A stretch of 64,000 bases of DNA, taken from contig CM025855.1 of assembly GCA_003952965.2 (NCBI GenBank), positions 16,238,286-16,302,285 of the forward strand, in the 5' to 3' direction. Numbering within the stretch: the stretch's first letter is position 1; the number at the start of each line of letters is the position of its first letter. The translations under genes were made by a program, and so were the position numbers. Positions 49,590-59,700 of this stretch are shown here, one piece after another. The notes under the pieces are model-generated. The model was given only the letters and a program-made list of their open reading frames with translations. It did no database searches and had not been told where the DNA came from. The DNA comes from Morella rubra. Taxonomy: Eukaryota > Streptophyta > Magnoliopsida > Fagales > Myricaceae.

Positions 49590-50437
49590 TGATGTGAACC
49601 CCGTTAAGAAAAACGAGACCCAACAACAATAGGGAACCCAATATCGTTCTAGGACAGATTTGAATGGAAACCTTGACCTGTTGTTTATGACAAAAAATAA
49701 CCTCGGTATAAGGAAGACGCCACAAACGATAGTGGAACTCCGTTTGATAAGTCAAGATGAACGCCACGGGAAATCCCGATAAGTTCGAGTAGTTCTTCAA
49801 AGAACCAAAAAGAATCACAAGACCTCACAAATAGTATTAATCTCAAAGTTATATGTTCTTCACGCCCAAAAGGCCCAATAAATATACTTGGAACATCCCT
49901 CCAAGAATAGGAAACTAACTCAAATTTGAAAGAAATTAAATGCTCTTAAAAGTCTTCCAAGAATAGGAGAAGCCAGCATTTGAAAAGGAAATTCAAATGC
50001 TCCTGAAAATCCGAGTTTTTGAAAGGAAATAAACATTCCTAAAATAATCTGGCTAAGAATAAGGAGAAACCAGCATTTGAAAAGAAATTCAAATGCTCCT
50101 GAAAATCTGGACTTCGCCAAATACGTCCCTCTTTTGTTCCAGCCGAAATATAAACGCCCGAAGTGTAAGTACTTGTGCAGACGCCGATGTGCAAGTACTT
50201 CGGCCCGAGGTGCAGGTTACCCGGGATAGTTACCCCGAGGTGCATACGCTGAGATTGTTTCAGCCGGGGTCATAACACCGAGGTCGTTCCAGCCGAGGTG
50301 CATACGCCGAGATCGTTCCAGCTGAAGCACATATGCCGAGATTTGAAGTTAAGCCTTGACCAATCCTTCTAGAACTTGAATCATGGTGATGATTCTTTGT
50401 TGCCGACATGGATTATGCTCAATAGGCCTCCACGAAT
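49590..50437 (-). mobile_element. Left LTR, inverted orientation
   Basis: Reverse complement of the right LTR over its length: TATTGGGTTCC-type, ACGAGACCCAACAACAATAG, CCAGCATTTGAAAAG and CCGAGGTGCATACGC blocks are all in mirrored order. Two internal near-copies of AAATTCAAATGCTCCTGAAAAT (about 49990 and 50083) are present in both LTRs. At the inner end the match stops at CACGAATTTGCTTG. Confidence 0.88.
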
Positions 50438-51016
50438 TTGCTTGTTCTAGTGCATGTCTAAACTCTTGTTCTAGTCTCACATACCCTAGTTACTTCGAGA
50501 TCTGATTCTGTTGCTATCAAAAGATAGTTGCTGCTCAACAAAAACAAAAGGAAAGAGACTCGAAAAAGAAGAAGAAGACAGAAAGGAGTCCAAAAAAAAA
50601 ACATTGTTTGTTTCCATATATTGTGGCTCCAGTTAGTCCGAAAATCACCTTACCCCAAGCAAGTATTATTTTTCTCGTGGAAAAAAATTACTATTCTGTG
50701 CTTTCGAAATTCTAATCAACCGTGTTCCTTATATTCTTGCTTTCTTGAAATTCTTTTTTATTCTTGCTTTATCTGAAATTCCTTGATGAGTTCTTGGTGA
50801 ATTGTTGCTGAAAATTTTGAGTTGTTTGTTTAGTTTCAAAAGAACTGCAAGAGAATTACCGAGTGGAAAAAGGCAAGAGTGGTGAGAACATTAGAGGGTA
50901 AAAGCCGTGTATTGAGTGAAACACGAGTGAAGAGTGATCCACATCCTTGAGTGTAAACACGTAAGGGAGAGAATTGTGAGGTCCTTTTTCTTTCTAACTT
51001 TGTTTTGGCAGCAACC

Positions 51017-51844
51017 ATGTCTCACAACAATGGTAAGAGCGTCGTTGACGATGCTACGACACTAGCTGACCTAAAAATGTTTATGGAGGCCATGATGAGT
51101 GAGATGAAGTGTATGATGAAGTCGGAAATGGAGCAATTTCACGAACGGATAGAACAGATGGAGAATTCACTTCAGCCACAAAACAACCCCAATTTCCGTA
51201 GACGGGAAAGAGTTCCACGGAGGGAGGCGAGGGTTGAGGATGAAGAGCCTTATGGATCTGGTTTTGAGGAAGAAGAGGATCGGGATTCTATTGTTGGCTA
51301 TAGGAGACATGGAGGGGGTTAGAGAAGCTAGGAATCGGGAAGATAACAACTTGGGTGGTATTAAGATGAAGATTCTTCCTTTCAAGGTAGATCTGATCCT
51401 GAAGCATACCTTGAGTGGGAGAAGAAGATGGAGTTCGTGTTTGCTTGCCATAACTATCTCGAGATAAAGAAGGTAAAATTAGCTGTGATTGAATTTTCTG
51501 ACTATGCTATAACTTGGTGGGATCAGCTTGTGATAAATAGGAGGCGGAATAGAAAACGACCAATAGAGACATGGGCGGAGTTGAAAACAGTAATGAGCAA
51601 GTGGTTCGTTCCAAGTCACCAATACCGAGAGTTGTACCAAAAGCTATTAGGTCTTAGACAGGAAAGTCAGACTGTAAATGATTCCAACAAGGAGATGGAT
51701 GAGTCACAAACGTCCAAATTCGAGCTCAAGCCCGCGAACATCAGCCACGTCCCTCAAGATAATGGTTACATCATGACCGACAATGATGATTTCGCCGCTG
51801 ACGACCAGCCACCCTTGGAGAAAATTTTGAGGAGGACTGTTTAG
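51017..51844 (+). pseudogene. Ty3/gypsy gag relic
   Basis: The ATG at 51017 opens MSHNNGKSVVDDATTLADL, followed by a Met/Glu-rich coil (FMEAMMSEMKCMMKSEMEQF) and an Arg/Glu-rich linker. After a frameshift near 51320-51380 comes the gag core: DPEAYLEWEKKMEFVFACHN, then KVKLAVIEFSDYAITWWDQL, TWAELKTVMSKWFVPSHQYR and LYQKLLGLRQ, the typical retrotransposon gag order. The CCHC knuckle and all of pol are missing; after 51730 the text is acidic and degenerate. It packages element RNA in intact relatives. Confidence 0.85.
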
Positions 51845-52090
51845 CCCTTGAGGCATTGCCGCAAGTATATGAGGATCAAGTGAGATTTCCAAAGGAGAGT
51901 GATCATCAAAAGAATGAAAGTGAGCAAAAGAAAAAGACTGAAAATCAGAGAGAGGTCGAGAAAAATGAGAGAGAAAACAAGAGGATTTATATGCCAATGA
52001 ATATGAGGTTGTCGTTTCCGAGGAAACAACCCATGGTTCTTTTGATGTAGGCGATGATTTGAGGACAAATCACTTTCAAGAGGAGGGGAA

Positions 52091-52961
52091 TGATGCAAAT
52101 CATATAAGGAATCTAGTTCAAGCAAATTCGTGGAGGCCTATTGAGCATAATCCGTGTCGGCAACAAGGAATTATCACCATGATTCAAGTTCTAGAAGGAT
52201 TTGGTCAAGGCTTAGCTTCAAATCTTGGCATATGTGCTTCAGCTAGAACGATCTTGGCGTATGCACCTCAGGGTAACTATCCCGGGTAACCTGCACCTCG
52301 GGCCGAAGTACTTGCACTCGAGCCAAGTACTTGCACCTCGAGCGTCTGCACAAGTACTTACACCTCGGGTGTCTACACTACTTGGCACTTCGGGTGTTTA
52401 TATTTCGGTTGGAACAAAGCGGGACGTATCTGGCGAAGTCTGGATTTTTAGGAGCATTTGAATTTCTTTTCAAATGCTGGCTTCTCCTTATTCTTAGCCG
52501 GATTATTTTAGGAATGTTTATTTCCTTTCAAAAACTCGAATTTTCAGGACCATTTGAATTTCCTTTTCAAATGCTGGCTTCTCCTATTCTTGGAAGACTT
52601 TTAAGAGCATTTAATTTCTTTCAAATTTGAGTTAGTTTCCTATTCTTGGAGGGATGTTCCAAGTATATTTATAGGGCCTTTTGGGTGTGAAGAACATATA
52701 ACTTTGAGATTAATATTATTTGAGAGGTCTTGTGATTCTCTTTGGTTCTTTGAAGAACTACTCGAACTTATCGGGATTTCCCATGGCGTTCATCTCGACT
52801 TATCAAACGGAGTTCCACCACCGTTTGTGGCGTCTTCCTTATACCGAGGTTCTTGTTTGTCATAAACAACGGGTCGAGGTTTCCATTCGAATTTGTCCTA
52901 GAACGATTCTTGGGTTCCCTATTGTTGTTAGGTCTTGTTATTCTTGACGGGGTTCACATCA
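52091..52961 (+). mobile_element. Right LTR of the inverted-LTR gypsy element
   Basis: Starts TGATGCAAATCATATAAGG after a purine tract and ends GGGGTTCACATCA. The same start occurs at 63787, confirming the LTR border. The segment 52260-52410 contains degenerate repeats with GCACCTCGG / AAGTACTTGCAC words. Confidence 0.92.
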
Positions 52962-53587
52962 TTTTGCGATTCTGATTGGGCTTCATGGCCTGATTCTCGA
53001 CGCTCAGTCACAGGCTTTTGTGTGTTTCTTGGCCAGTCAGTTGTTTCATGGCGGTGTAAGAAACAAAGGGTCGTATCCCACTCCCCTGTAGAAGCTGAGT
53101 ATCGTGCGATGGTAAACACTTGTTGCGAGCTCACCTGGTTGAGATACCTTCTCAATGCTCTTCAAGTTGATCATCCTCAACCAGCAGGTTTTTTTGTGAT
53201 AATCAGGCAGCCCTTCTTATAGTTGCCAACCCAATCTTTCCATGAATGGAACAAACACATTGAATTTGATTGCCACTTAATCAGGGATCAAATTTACGCA
53301 GGTCTTCTTTGTCCTCTACATGTTTCTACTCAATCTCAGCTTGTGGATATTTTCACCAAGGCGCTTCCATCCTCCAGCTTTTATACTCATTTGTCGAAGA
53401 TAAGATCCATTCTCCATCTTGCGGGGGTCACTTGCAGAACGTGAAGGAGACAGAGGATTCATCTCCAAGCAAGAAGACAGAGTATGCTGCTCATACGACT
53501 GAAGCTGATATTGCTTTGTAATATTGACATGTAATTCTTGTAATAATGCTGACATGTAAAGTGTTATGCTGGCATGTAAAGAGGAAT

Positions 53588-53745
53588 TGTTAGAGGGCAT
53601 TTTAGGCATAGCCAGTTTCTGTTAAAATTCTTCTTCGTTTTGTATATCGCTGTATGTACAGAGTGACGATTTTACTGATACAAGAGAAAATATACAGATT
53701 CGTTCATCCAGCTCTCTCTACCTCGTTGTTCTATTTTCACAGCTT
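53588..53745 (+). mobile_element. Copia 3' LTR (short or partial)
   Basis: TGTTAGAGGGCATTTTAGGC follows the RNase H relic after about 145 bp and runs to about TTCTATTTTCACA. Style and position fit the 3' LTR of the split copia element. The end is uncertain because a gag fragment of opposite orientation follows directly. Confidence 0.5.
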
Positions 53746-53769
53746 GAATCTCAAAATCTGACATATTTT

Positions 53770-53944
53770 TTGAACGATGATAACTCAAAGAACTGAGGAT
53801 TAGCTGATCTTGTTGAACCCATACTGCTTGTGCATGATTTGAAGATGTGGAATTTGGAAGTGTAGGTGAAGGACACGAACGAGATCCATCGATATAGCCA
53901 AAAGCTGTTGGCCACGAAAATACGGCATCGTCTCGCTTTTCCAT
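53770..53944 (-). pseudogene. Copia gag N-terminal fragment
   Basis: The minus strand from about 53944 reads FGYIDGSRSCPSPTLPN and AQAVWVQQDQLILSSL, the N-terminal region of a copia gag (YLDG...W..QDQLILS). A leader and a TATCAGAGC-type primer site (complement at about 54131-54139) lie upstream on the same strand, so a minus-strand copia 5' end lies here. The remainder is missing. Confidence 0.65.
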
Positions 53945-54044
53945 AGAAGGTAAATTTCTGCGGTGAGTTTTACTGATAAAACATGTGAGAGAGAGGAGAT
54001 AATGGTTGAGAAGGGAGGTGTGGTAGAATTTGTTTGACGGGATG

Positions 54045-54142
54045 AAGGACGGTCATGTTGTATTTGATTATTGGGTGGTTTATGTCTTTTTTTAGAGGAT
54101 CTAATTCAGACGTTGGCCGTCTTACGTACCAGCTCTGATACT
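54045..54142 (-). repeat. Copia leader and primer-binding site, duplicate of 49417-49506
   Basis: Minus strand reads CATAGTATCAGAGCTGG and then the leader shared with 49417-49506. TATCAGAGC is the core of the initiator-tRNA primer site. Confidence 0.65.
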
Positions 54143-54301
54143 ATGTTGAAAATGCTTTTCATTCTCATTAATTATAATTGTAATTCAGTTGATTGTTGTA
54201 TATATACAGATATGTCACAAAGAATATTTACGGTGGTACGTACAAGCACATATGTTTCTGCATAATTTTCCTATTATGCATGCTGCATGTATATTTTCCA
54301 G

Positions 54302-54490
54302 TAGGGGTGAAAACCGACCAGTCGGTTCGGTTTTGGGCCCAAACCGTGAACCGAACCGACTGGTTCGGTTTTCTCATTCTCCCAACCGACGGCCGAACCG
54401 CCGGTTGGGAGAACCGGCGGGCCGACCACCGAACCTGATCGGCCCGGTTCGGTCGGCGTGGGCCTCGTGCGGTACGCGAGAGAGACGGAG

Positions 54491-54526
<36 letters not shown>

Positions 54527-54842
54527 GCCGAGAGATGAGAGCGCGGAGGGAGACGGCTAGGGCTTTTTGGGGTGGGGTTTTTTTTGGGGTTTGGTTTGGG
54601 GGTGGGGGGGGGGGGGGGCGACGTCGTTTTAAAAAAGAAGGGGGTGAAATCACCAAAATACCCTCGGTTCGGGTCGGTCCACGGTTTTGGGTATCCAAAC
54701 CGTGAACCGACCCGAACCGATCGGTTCTGGATTTAATGAGACCGACAGCCGAACCGGGCCGGACCTAAACCGTCCGGTCCAGTCGGTTTCGGGCCGGTTT
54801 GGGTCGGCCCGGTCGGGCCCGGCCCAAAAACGTTCACCCCTA
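54302..54842. mobile_element. hAT-type MITE (TSD TTTTCCAG)
   Basis: 541 bp, starting TAGGGGTGAAAACCGACC and ending CCAAAAACGTTCACCCCTA, so TAGGGGTGAA-type inverted ends. TTTTCCAG flanks both sides exactly (54294-54301 and 54843-54850), the 8-bp duplication of hAT elements. The interior is GC-rich with many CCGAACCGG / CCGGTTCGG inverted words, a (GA)n tract (about 54490-54526) and a G-run (54601-54618). Open frames here are by-products of low complexity. Confidence 0.95.
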
Positions 54843-54994
54843 TTTTCCAGTTCACTCTACACATTGCTTGTTCTCTTGAGAGATTTCTCGTCGTGGCTTC
54901 CGTGAAGTTTCCTGCTCTATTCTTGCACTTAATTTAGTGGAGATCATCAAGCGCACAAGACATCCCACCTTATGAATATTTGTCAAATGGACAT

Positions 54995-55039
54995 GCCACA
55001 GAGAGAGAGAGAGAGAGAGAGAGTGAGAGAGAGAGAGAT
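54995..55039 (+). repeat. (GA)n microsatellite
   Basis: About 20 GA units with one GTGA interruption. Confidence 0.9.
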
Positions 55040-55139
55040 CTGGGCCGCCCCAATTATAGATATGGATGGCAAAACTGCATGACAGGAGCTCGGTATATAA
55101 TTGGAGTAATGTCATGATGGTGAGGAGGATACTCAAAAA

Positions 55140-56268
55140 AAATTATGGGGGGGGGGGACCAACTGGCAAACCCTTACCTATTATAGATATTGCTTACGTG
55201 GATTGTCTGACTCTAGCTGCTTCGACACTCCAGTTAGGCTGAATCAAATACCACTACAACGACGACTTGCAAAAAATTGTAGAAACCCATCATGATCAGT
55301 TACATTCTTTACATTAAGTCGACATTAATTCCTGGTACTTGTCTGTTAATTACCATAATCCCATGTGCATTAACCTTTGTCAAGCAATGGTACCACGTTG
55401 TATATCCTCACTCATTGATTATCACTTATATATATCTCTTATTAAAAAAAGAAGAGGTTAATTTAATGGTACTCGGGTTTGGCCTTAAAATTACATATAA
55501 TCAAGCAAATAAAGCATTGACATGGTTAACTCCACAGGCCGGTCTAAATCATTTTGTGAACTGTTATTCCTTTACAAATTTGGTGCCTAAAATTCTCGGC
55601 ATCAATATTTCAAAATCTGCTTCGGATATAAAAATATAATTCCACGTAGTCTAACAAACTGGAACATTGATTTGGAGAAAAAAATTTTGAACCTGATATT
55701 TGTAAGCGTCGCAATCTCCATTAATTTGTCTTTAAAGCTTGTGGGGATGCTAATTAATGACAAACCCCTTCACATACACTTTGTTTCTCAGCGATCGTTA
55801 CACTTTGTCGTTTCCTCTTGTTTCTTGGATTTCTACTTCTGGTAACCCTACTTCTCCAGCCCCTACTATAAGTGGCAAAAGTCGGGTTGCTTGGTAGACC
55901 AAAGCAGTACGGGTGGTTAGGACGTCACATACTCACAGCAACGCTTTGTTAGTTTTGCTTGTGGACAGGAAAGGACTACCTTCTTCCAAAGGAACTACAG
56001 TAATGCCACCCATTTTGGAAATCAAGTTCACATACAGCAGCCCTTTATCACATCATTCACGTCGCATGCATGGTTCCTGATCATGGACCATTGTATCATC
56101 GCTCTATGTTGATCGTTTACTACCCCATGCATGTACACATAAACTATGCATGGCATACACTTCAGCGACGCAGACGTTTTCATGAACCCACAGATGCAGA
56201 TCTCTCTCTCTCTAACTTTTCTATTTCCGGCCGGATTCATGCAAGAGGTGCATTTTGGTAGTTTTGCA
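55140..56268. other. 5' flank of the B-sister MADS gene
   Basis: No gene is seen. A G-run lies at 55147-55158. Part of this region should serve as promoter of the MADS gene downstream; no specific binding site could be named with confidence. A CT microsatellite (about 56201-56211) precedes the TATA box. Confidence 0.45.
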
Positions 56269-56275
56269 TATAAAG
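56269..56275 (+). promoter_or_regulatory. TATA box of the B-sister MADS gene
   Basis: TATAAAG about 500 bp before the ATG. Transcription would start near 56300, giving a leader with an intron. Assignment by motif and spacing. Confidence 0.45.
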
Positions 56276-56466
56276 AAGGGGCTGTAAGAAAAGTGTAGTT
56301 ATCAACTTATCAGCATGTGGAGTATAGCTCATATTAAGGATACCAACATCAAGGCTCTTCAAATTTCAAAGCAAGAAAATTTATATTTGTTATACAAACC
56401 CTAAACTCAGCTTTCTCCCATTCTCTGTCTCGCCAGAACTTCTGTAAAACCGTCACAAAAGTATCC

Positions 56467-56746
56467 GTAAGTTACTAGCATTTTGGAATTTGCTGTATCT
56501 AATTCCCACTTCTTGTGACATATGATTCTGGCAACCTTGTAGTGATCCCTTATTCAAACTCCATCCTCATTAAGAAAGTCTCTTGTTCTTTTTTCATTCC
56601 GACCCCTATAATTATTCCAATCCTAAACGCTAGCTTATGTTTTGTGCTATTCCATTAAGTTCTGTTTTTCTTTTTGATGAATAAACATGGAAATTTTAGG
56701 ATGTAAAAGGGGTATAATTTCTCTTATTTCTTCTTTCTTTAACTAG
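56467..56746 (+). other. Probable 5' UTR intron of the MADS gene
   Basis: A strong donor GTAAGTT at 56467 and an acceptor after a pyrimidine tract (TTCTTCTTTCTTTAACTAG, ending 56746) frame a 280-bp intron, 31 bp before the ATG. Inferred from signals only. Confidence 0.5.
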
Positions 56747-56777
56747 AACATAAGAAAATTTGAGCTGTCTGTTGGAT

Positions 56778-59700
56778 ATGGGACGCGGAAAGATACGAAT
56801 CCGGAGGATTGAGAACCAGACGACAAGGCAAGTCACCTTCTCCAAGCGCCGAGCAGGGCTTTTGAAAAAGACTCATGAGCTTTCGGTGCTTTGTGACGCC
56901 CAAATTGGGCTCATCGTCTTCTCAAGCACAGGAAAGATGTGCGAGTACTGCACCGAGCCTCTGAGGTAGCCCTCAATTGTATATTCCTCCTTACAAATTG
57001 CTTCTCTCAGTTGTTATATGTTTACAGCACTTCTTCTAGCTAGTTTCTTTCGATTTCTTTTGACTGATCTAAGGCTTTCAGGGAAGAGGTTAAATACTGT
57101 GACTCTATTTTCCCTTGTGGCCTAGCTCGGGTTCTTTTTGTTTAGCCGTGTCTTCTCATTCTATCTGCGTGTGTGTGTCTGAGAAAGCGAGGGGGAGAAG
57201 GAGAGTGAGAGAAATAGGGATAAAGTGATTAAATTTTAGGCCCATTAGCCCCAGTAACTTCTGATTGACCACATTGAGTTCCTGGACTTACTCTTGGTTC
57301 CATGCTTCTGACAGATTAGGTTTTTCCCCGGCTATCAGGCAGACAGCATGTTAATTTACCCAGAAAGCACCTTTATGTATTATTTTTGCTGCTGCACTCT
57401 GCATTGGTTATTTCCATTATCGCATCTGATTTTTTTGGCATTTCAATAAATCATCATGGTCTTCTTCTAATTACCAAATATATATATATATGGTCTTTTT
57501 CTCCTCTGTTTTTGGGGTAATTTTATATATGTACATAGCAAAAAGATTCGATCTATAGCATCCTAAAAGAACAGAAAAGTTGAAGGAAGTTATCTTAATT
57601 AAGGAGTCTTATTACATACATAATATTGTGTTTGAAAAACCTAGTTTAGACCCTAAACTTCACCTAGAGGGGGTGAATAGGTGAAATCTGTAATTTAACT
57701 AATCAATATCAATTTTAAAAACAAGTTCTAAAATTGATCAGTCTAGATATATCAATCAACCAACACAATCATCAAATCAATAAATAAACTTGTAAAGAAA
57801 TTAATCAAACGCATAAAGAGACGAGATTTTGATGACGAAGTGGAAAACCTTTGAAAAACCATTCAAAGGAAAAACCACTCCGGGCTAGCAGCCACCTGAA
57901 ATCCACTAAGAAGAAATCCTTACAATAGTGATTCAGACACAGGCAACCCCAGTTGCTTGACTCTGACAACCCTGATGTAATAATCCAAGCGCCCCTGCTC
58001 AGATCTGCTCCAAGCAGCAATCACCTCAACCCTTGAGGTTCTTCTTAAGGATCTTCACGAACACCTTGTTCTTCAACTGGCCTTCAACACTATGAAGGGA
58101 CAAAGTAGTATATAGGAAGAGTAGAGAGAAATTCAATATCTGAAGCACTAATTTTCTAGGGTTTTTCTCCTAGGAAAGGGGCAGCCAAAAACACTCTAAG
58201 GATGCATATATATCACGTTCTAGTCGGCCTTTCACGAACCCTAGTAGGGTTTCAAAATTCATCCACAAGGAAATCCCAAAAATCTAGCAATTTTTGAAAT
58301 TCGCCGGAAGTCGCTCGAGCGTAGGTCGAGCGCTCGTCGAACGTGATGTCTCTGTATGAATAATCCTTATGGATGCTCGAGCGCCGGTAGAGCGTTAGTC
58401 GAACGTGATGTCTCTGTATGAAAATTCTTAAGGACGTTCGAGCGTTAGTTGAGCGTTAGTCGAGCGTGATGTCTCTGTATGAAACTATCAGGGACGCTCG
58501 AGCGTTTGTTGAACGCTGGTCGAACGTGAAGAAGACTTTCGACAGACCATAGACTCTAACTCTTGAACAAATGTGTATACCAAAAATACAACTCGATCAA
58601 GACATATTTTGACACGGAATGATGCCAAAACAACAAAAACCTAACAGTGTTTAACTCGTCTGCCATTGGATTTCAAATGTAATATTCCCAAATTTTGATT
58701 TTCAAATGTTGAAATAACAAATTGCCCTATAATAAATTTACTGAAGCTACTGAGATAGATCGAGTTACCAACTACCTGTTTTTACAAAAGAAGAATGCAC
58801 CTGAAGTTTTTGAACTTTGATAGTGATGGCCATCTCAATTATTTAGATATATTACCTCCGTCCAGATTGAGCCTCTTGAGTTATTCTATTGCCAATCTTT
58901 TTGATATTCCTGATTCATCGGCAACAAATCTTGGACAACAAGAAGAAATTAAAATCTGCACAGGGCATCATTAGTACGTATCAAGGTTCTTTTTTTGCAT
59001 AGATTCCTCAATGAATAGTAACATGAAGTGTAGATAATCAAGTATATCATTTCATACAAGTAATGCTACAAAGTTGTTGATGATCAACGGGATTATATTC
59101 CCAAGGCGAAAAGTTTTATTGTGTTTATTCTCTGCAGAAGGCACCCATCTCTATCATATTCCATTGGTACAGTCACGTTTTGGTGGTGCCCGTTTTGCGT
59201 ACAAGTATTTCGAAGTTTAATTAGTTACATATACCTGCAGATAAATCTCAGATATAACAAAAAATTTTGATATTTTGGCACAGAATGGAGCAAATCATAG
59301 AGAGGTACCAAAAGGCTACGGGCACTCGTATTCCAGAGCGCGATGGCCGGGTAAAAGTATTACGTGTATAAGTTATCATATACTCTAATTACTACCTTAA
59401 CTTATTCGAGTATGAGATTTGATCCTTTTGTCGGCCTCCATCTTCTAGGAACAAATATACTCTGAAATGACAATGCTGAGAAAAGAAACTTATCGTCTTG
59501 AGCTTAGTATGCGACGCTACACTGGCGAGGACGTGACTTCCTTACCGTATGAAGATTTGGATCAACTTGAACAGGAACTAGAACGTGCAGTCAACAAGGT
59601 TCGGGACCGGAAGGTATCCATCCTTGTCTACTGTTTTCAGTTATGTCTCCCTGTTAGTTAATAACATTCATTATCAAATGCAGCTGAGAAGTTGAAGGCT

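Larger units (their letters stand above)
49590..52961 (+). mobile_element. Ty3/gypsy insertion with inverted LTRs (TSD TTTTG)
   Basis: 3,372 bp flanked by TTTTG on both sides. The right LTR (52091-52961, 871 bp) reads TGATGCAAATC...GGTTCACATCA in plus orientation. The left LTR (49590 to about 50437) is its reverse complement, beginning TGATGTGAACCCC and lacking the last about 26 bases at its inner end. Between them lie a leader (50438-51016), gag (51017-51844) and a polypurine tract (AAGAGGAGGGGA, ending 52090), all plus. The target duplication shows the whole structure entered as a unit or kept its ends. Pol is absent. Confidence 0.88.
49507..53442 (+). pseudogene. Copia RNase H relic, split by a gypsy insertion
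   Basis: Left part (49507-49589) reads YIKSAPGQGITFPTHSS then LSLRIFC. Right part (52962-53442) continues DSDWASWPDSRRSVTGFCVF, VSWRCKKQRVVSHS, EAEYRAMVNTCCELTWLRYL and, after a frameshift, FHEWNKHIEFDCHLIRDQI, then VDIFTKALPSS. TTTTG is duplicated at the break (49585-49589 and 52962-52966) and rejoining restores R-I-F-C-D-S-D-W in frame, proving the 3,372-bp insertion. A Gly-rich purine run (GCGGGGGTC, 53425 on) fits the polypurine tract of this copia. Confidence 0.9.

Noticed and set aside
54189-54905. ORFs up to 156 codons, Arg- or Pro-rich
   Set aside because: They cross the GC-rich hAT MITE, its (GA)n tract and G-run; low complexity keeps frames open on both strands.
58310-58535. Regularly spaced repeats suggesting a CRISPR-like array
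   Set aside because: Unit spacing is loose, units are degenerate, there is no cas gene and the array lies in U3 of a plant LTR.
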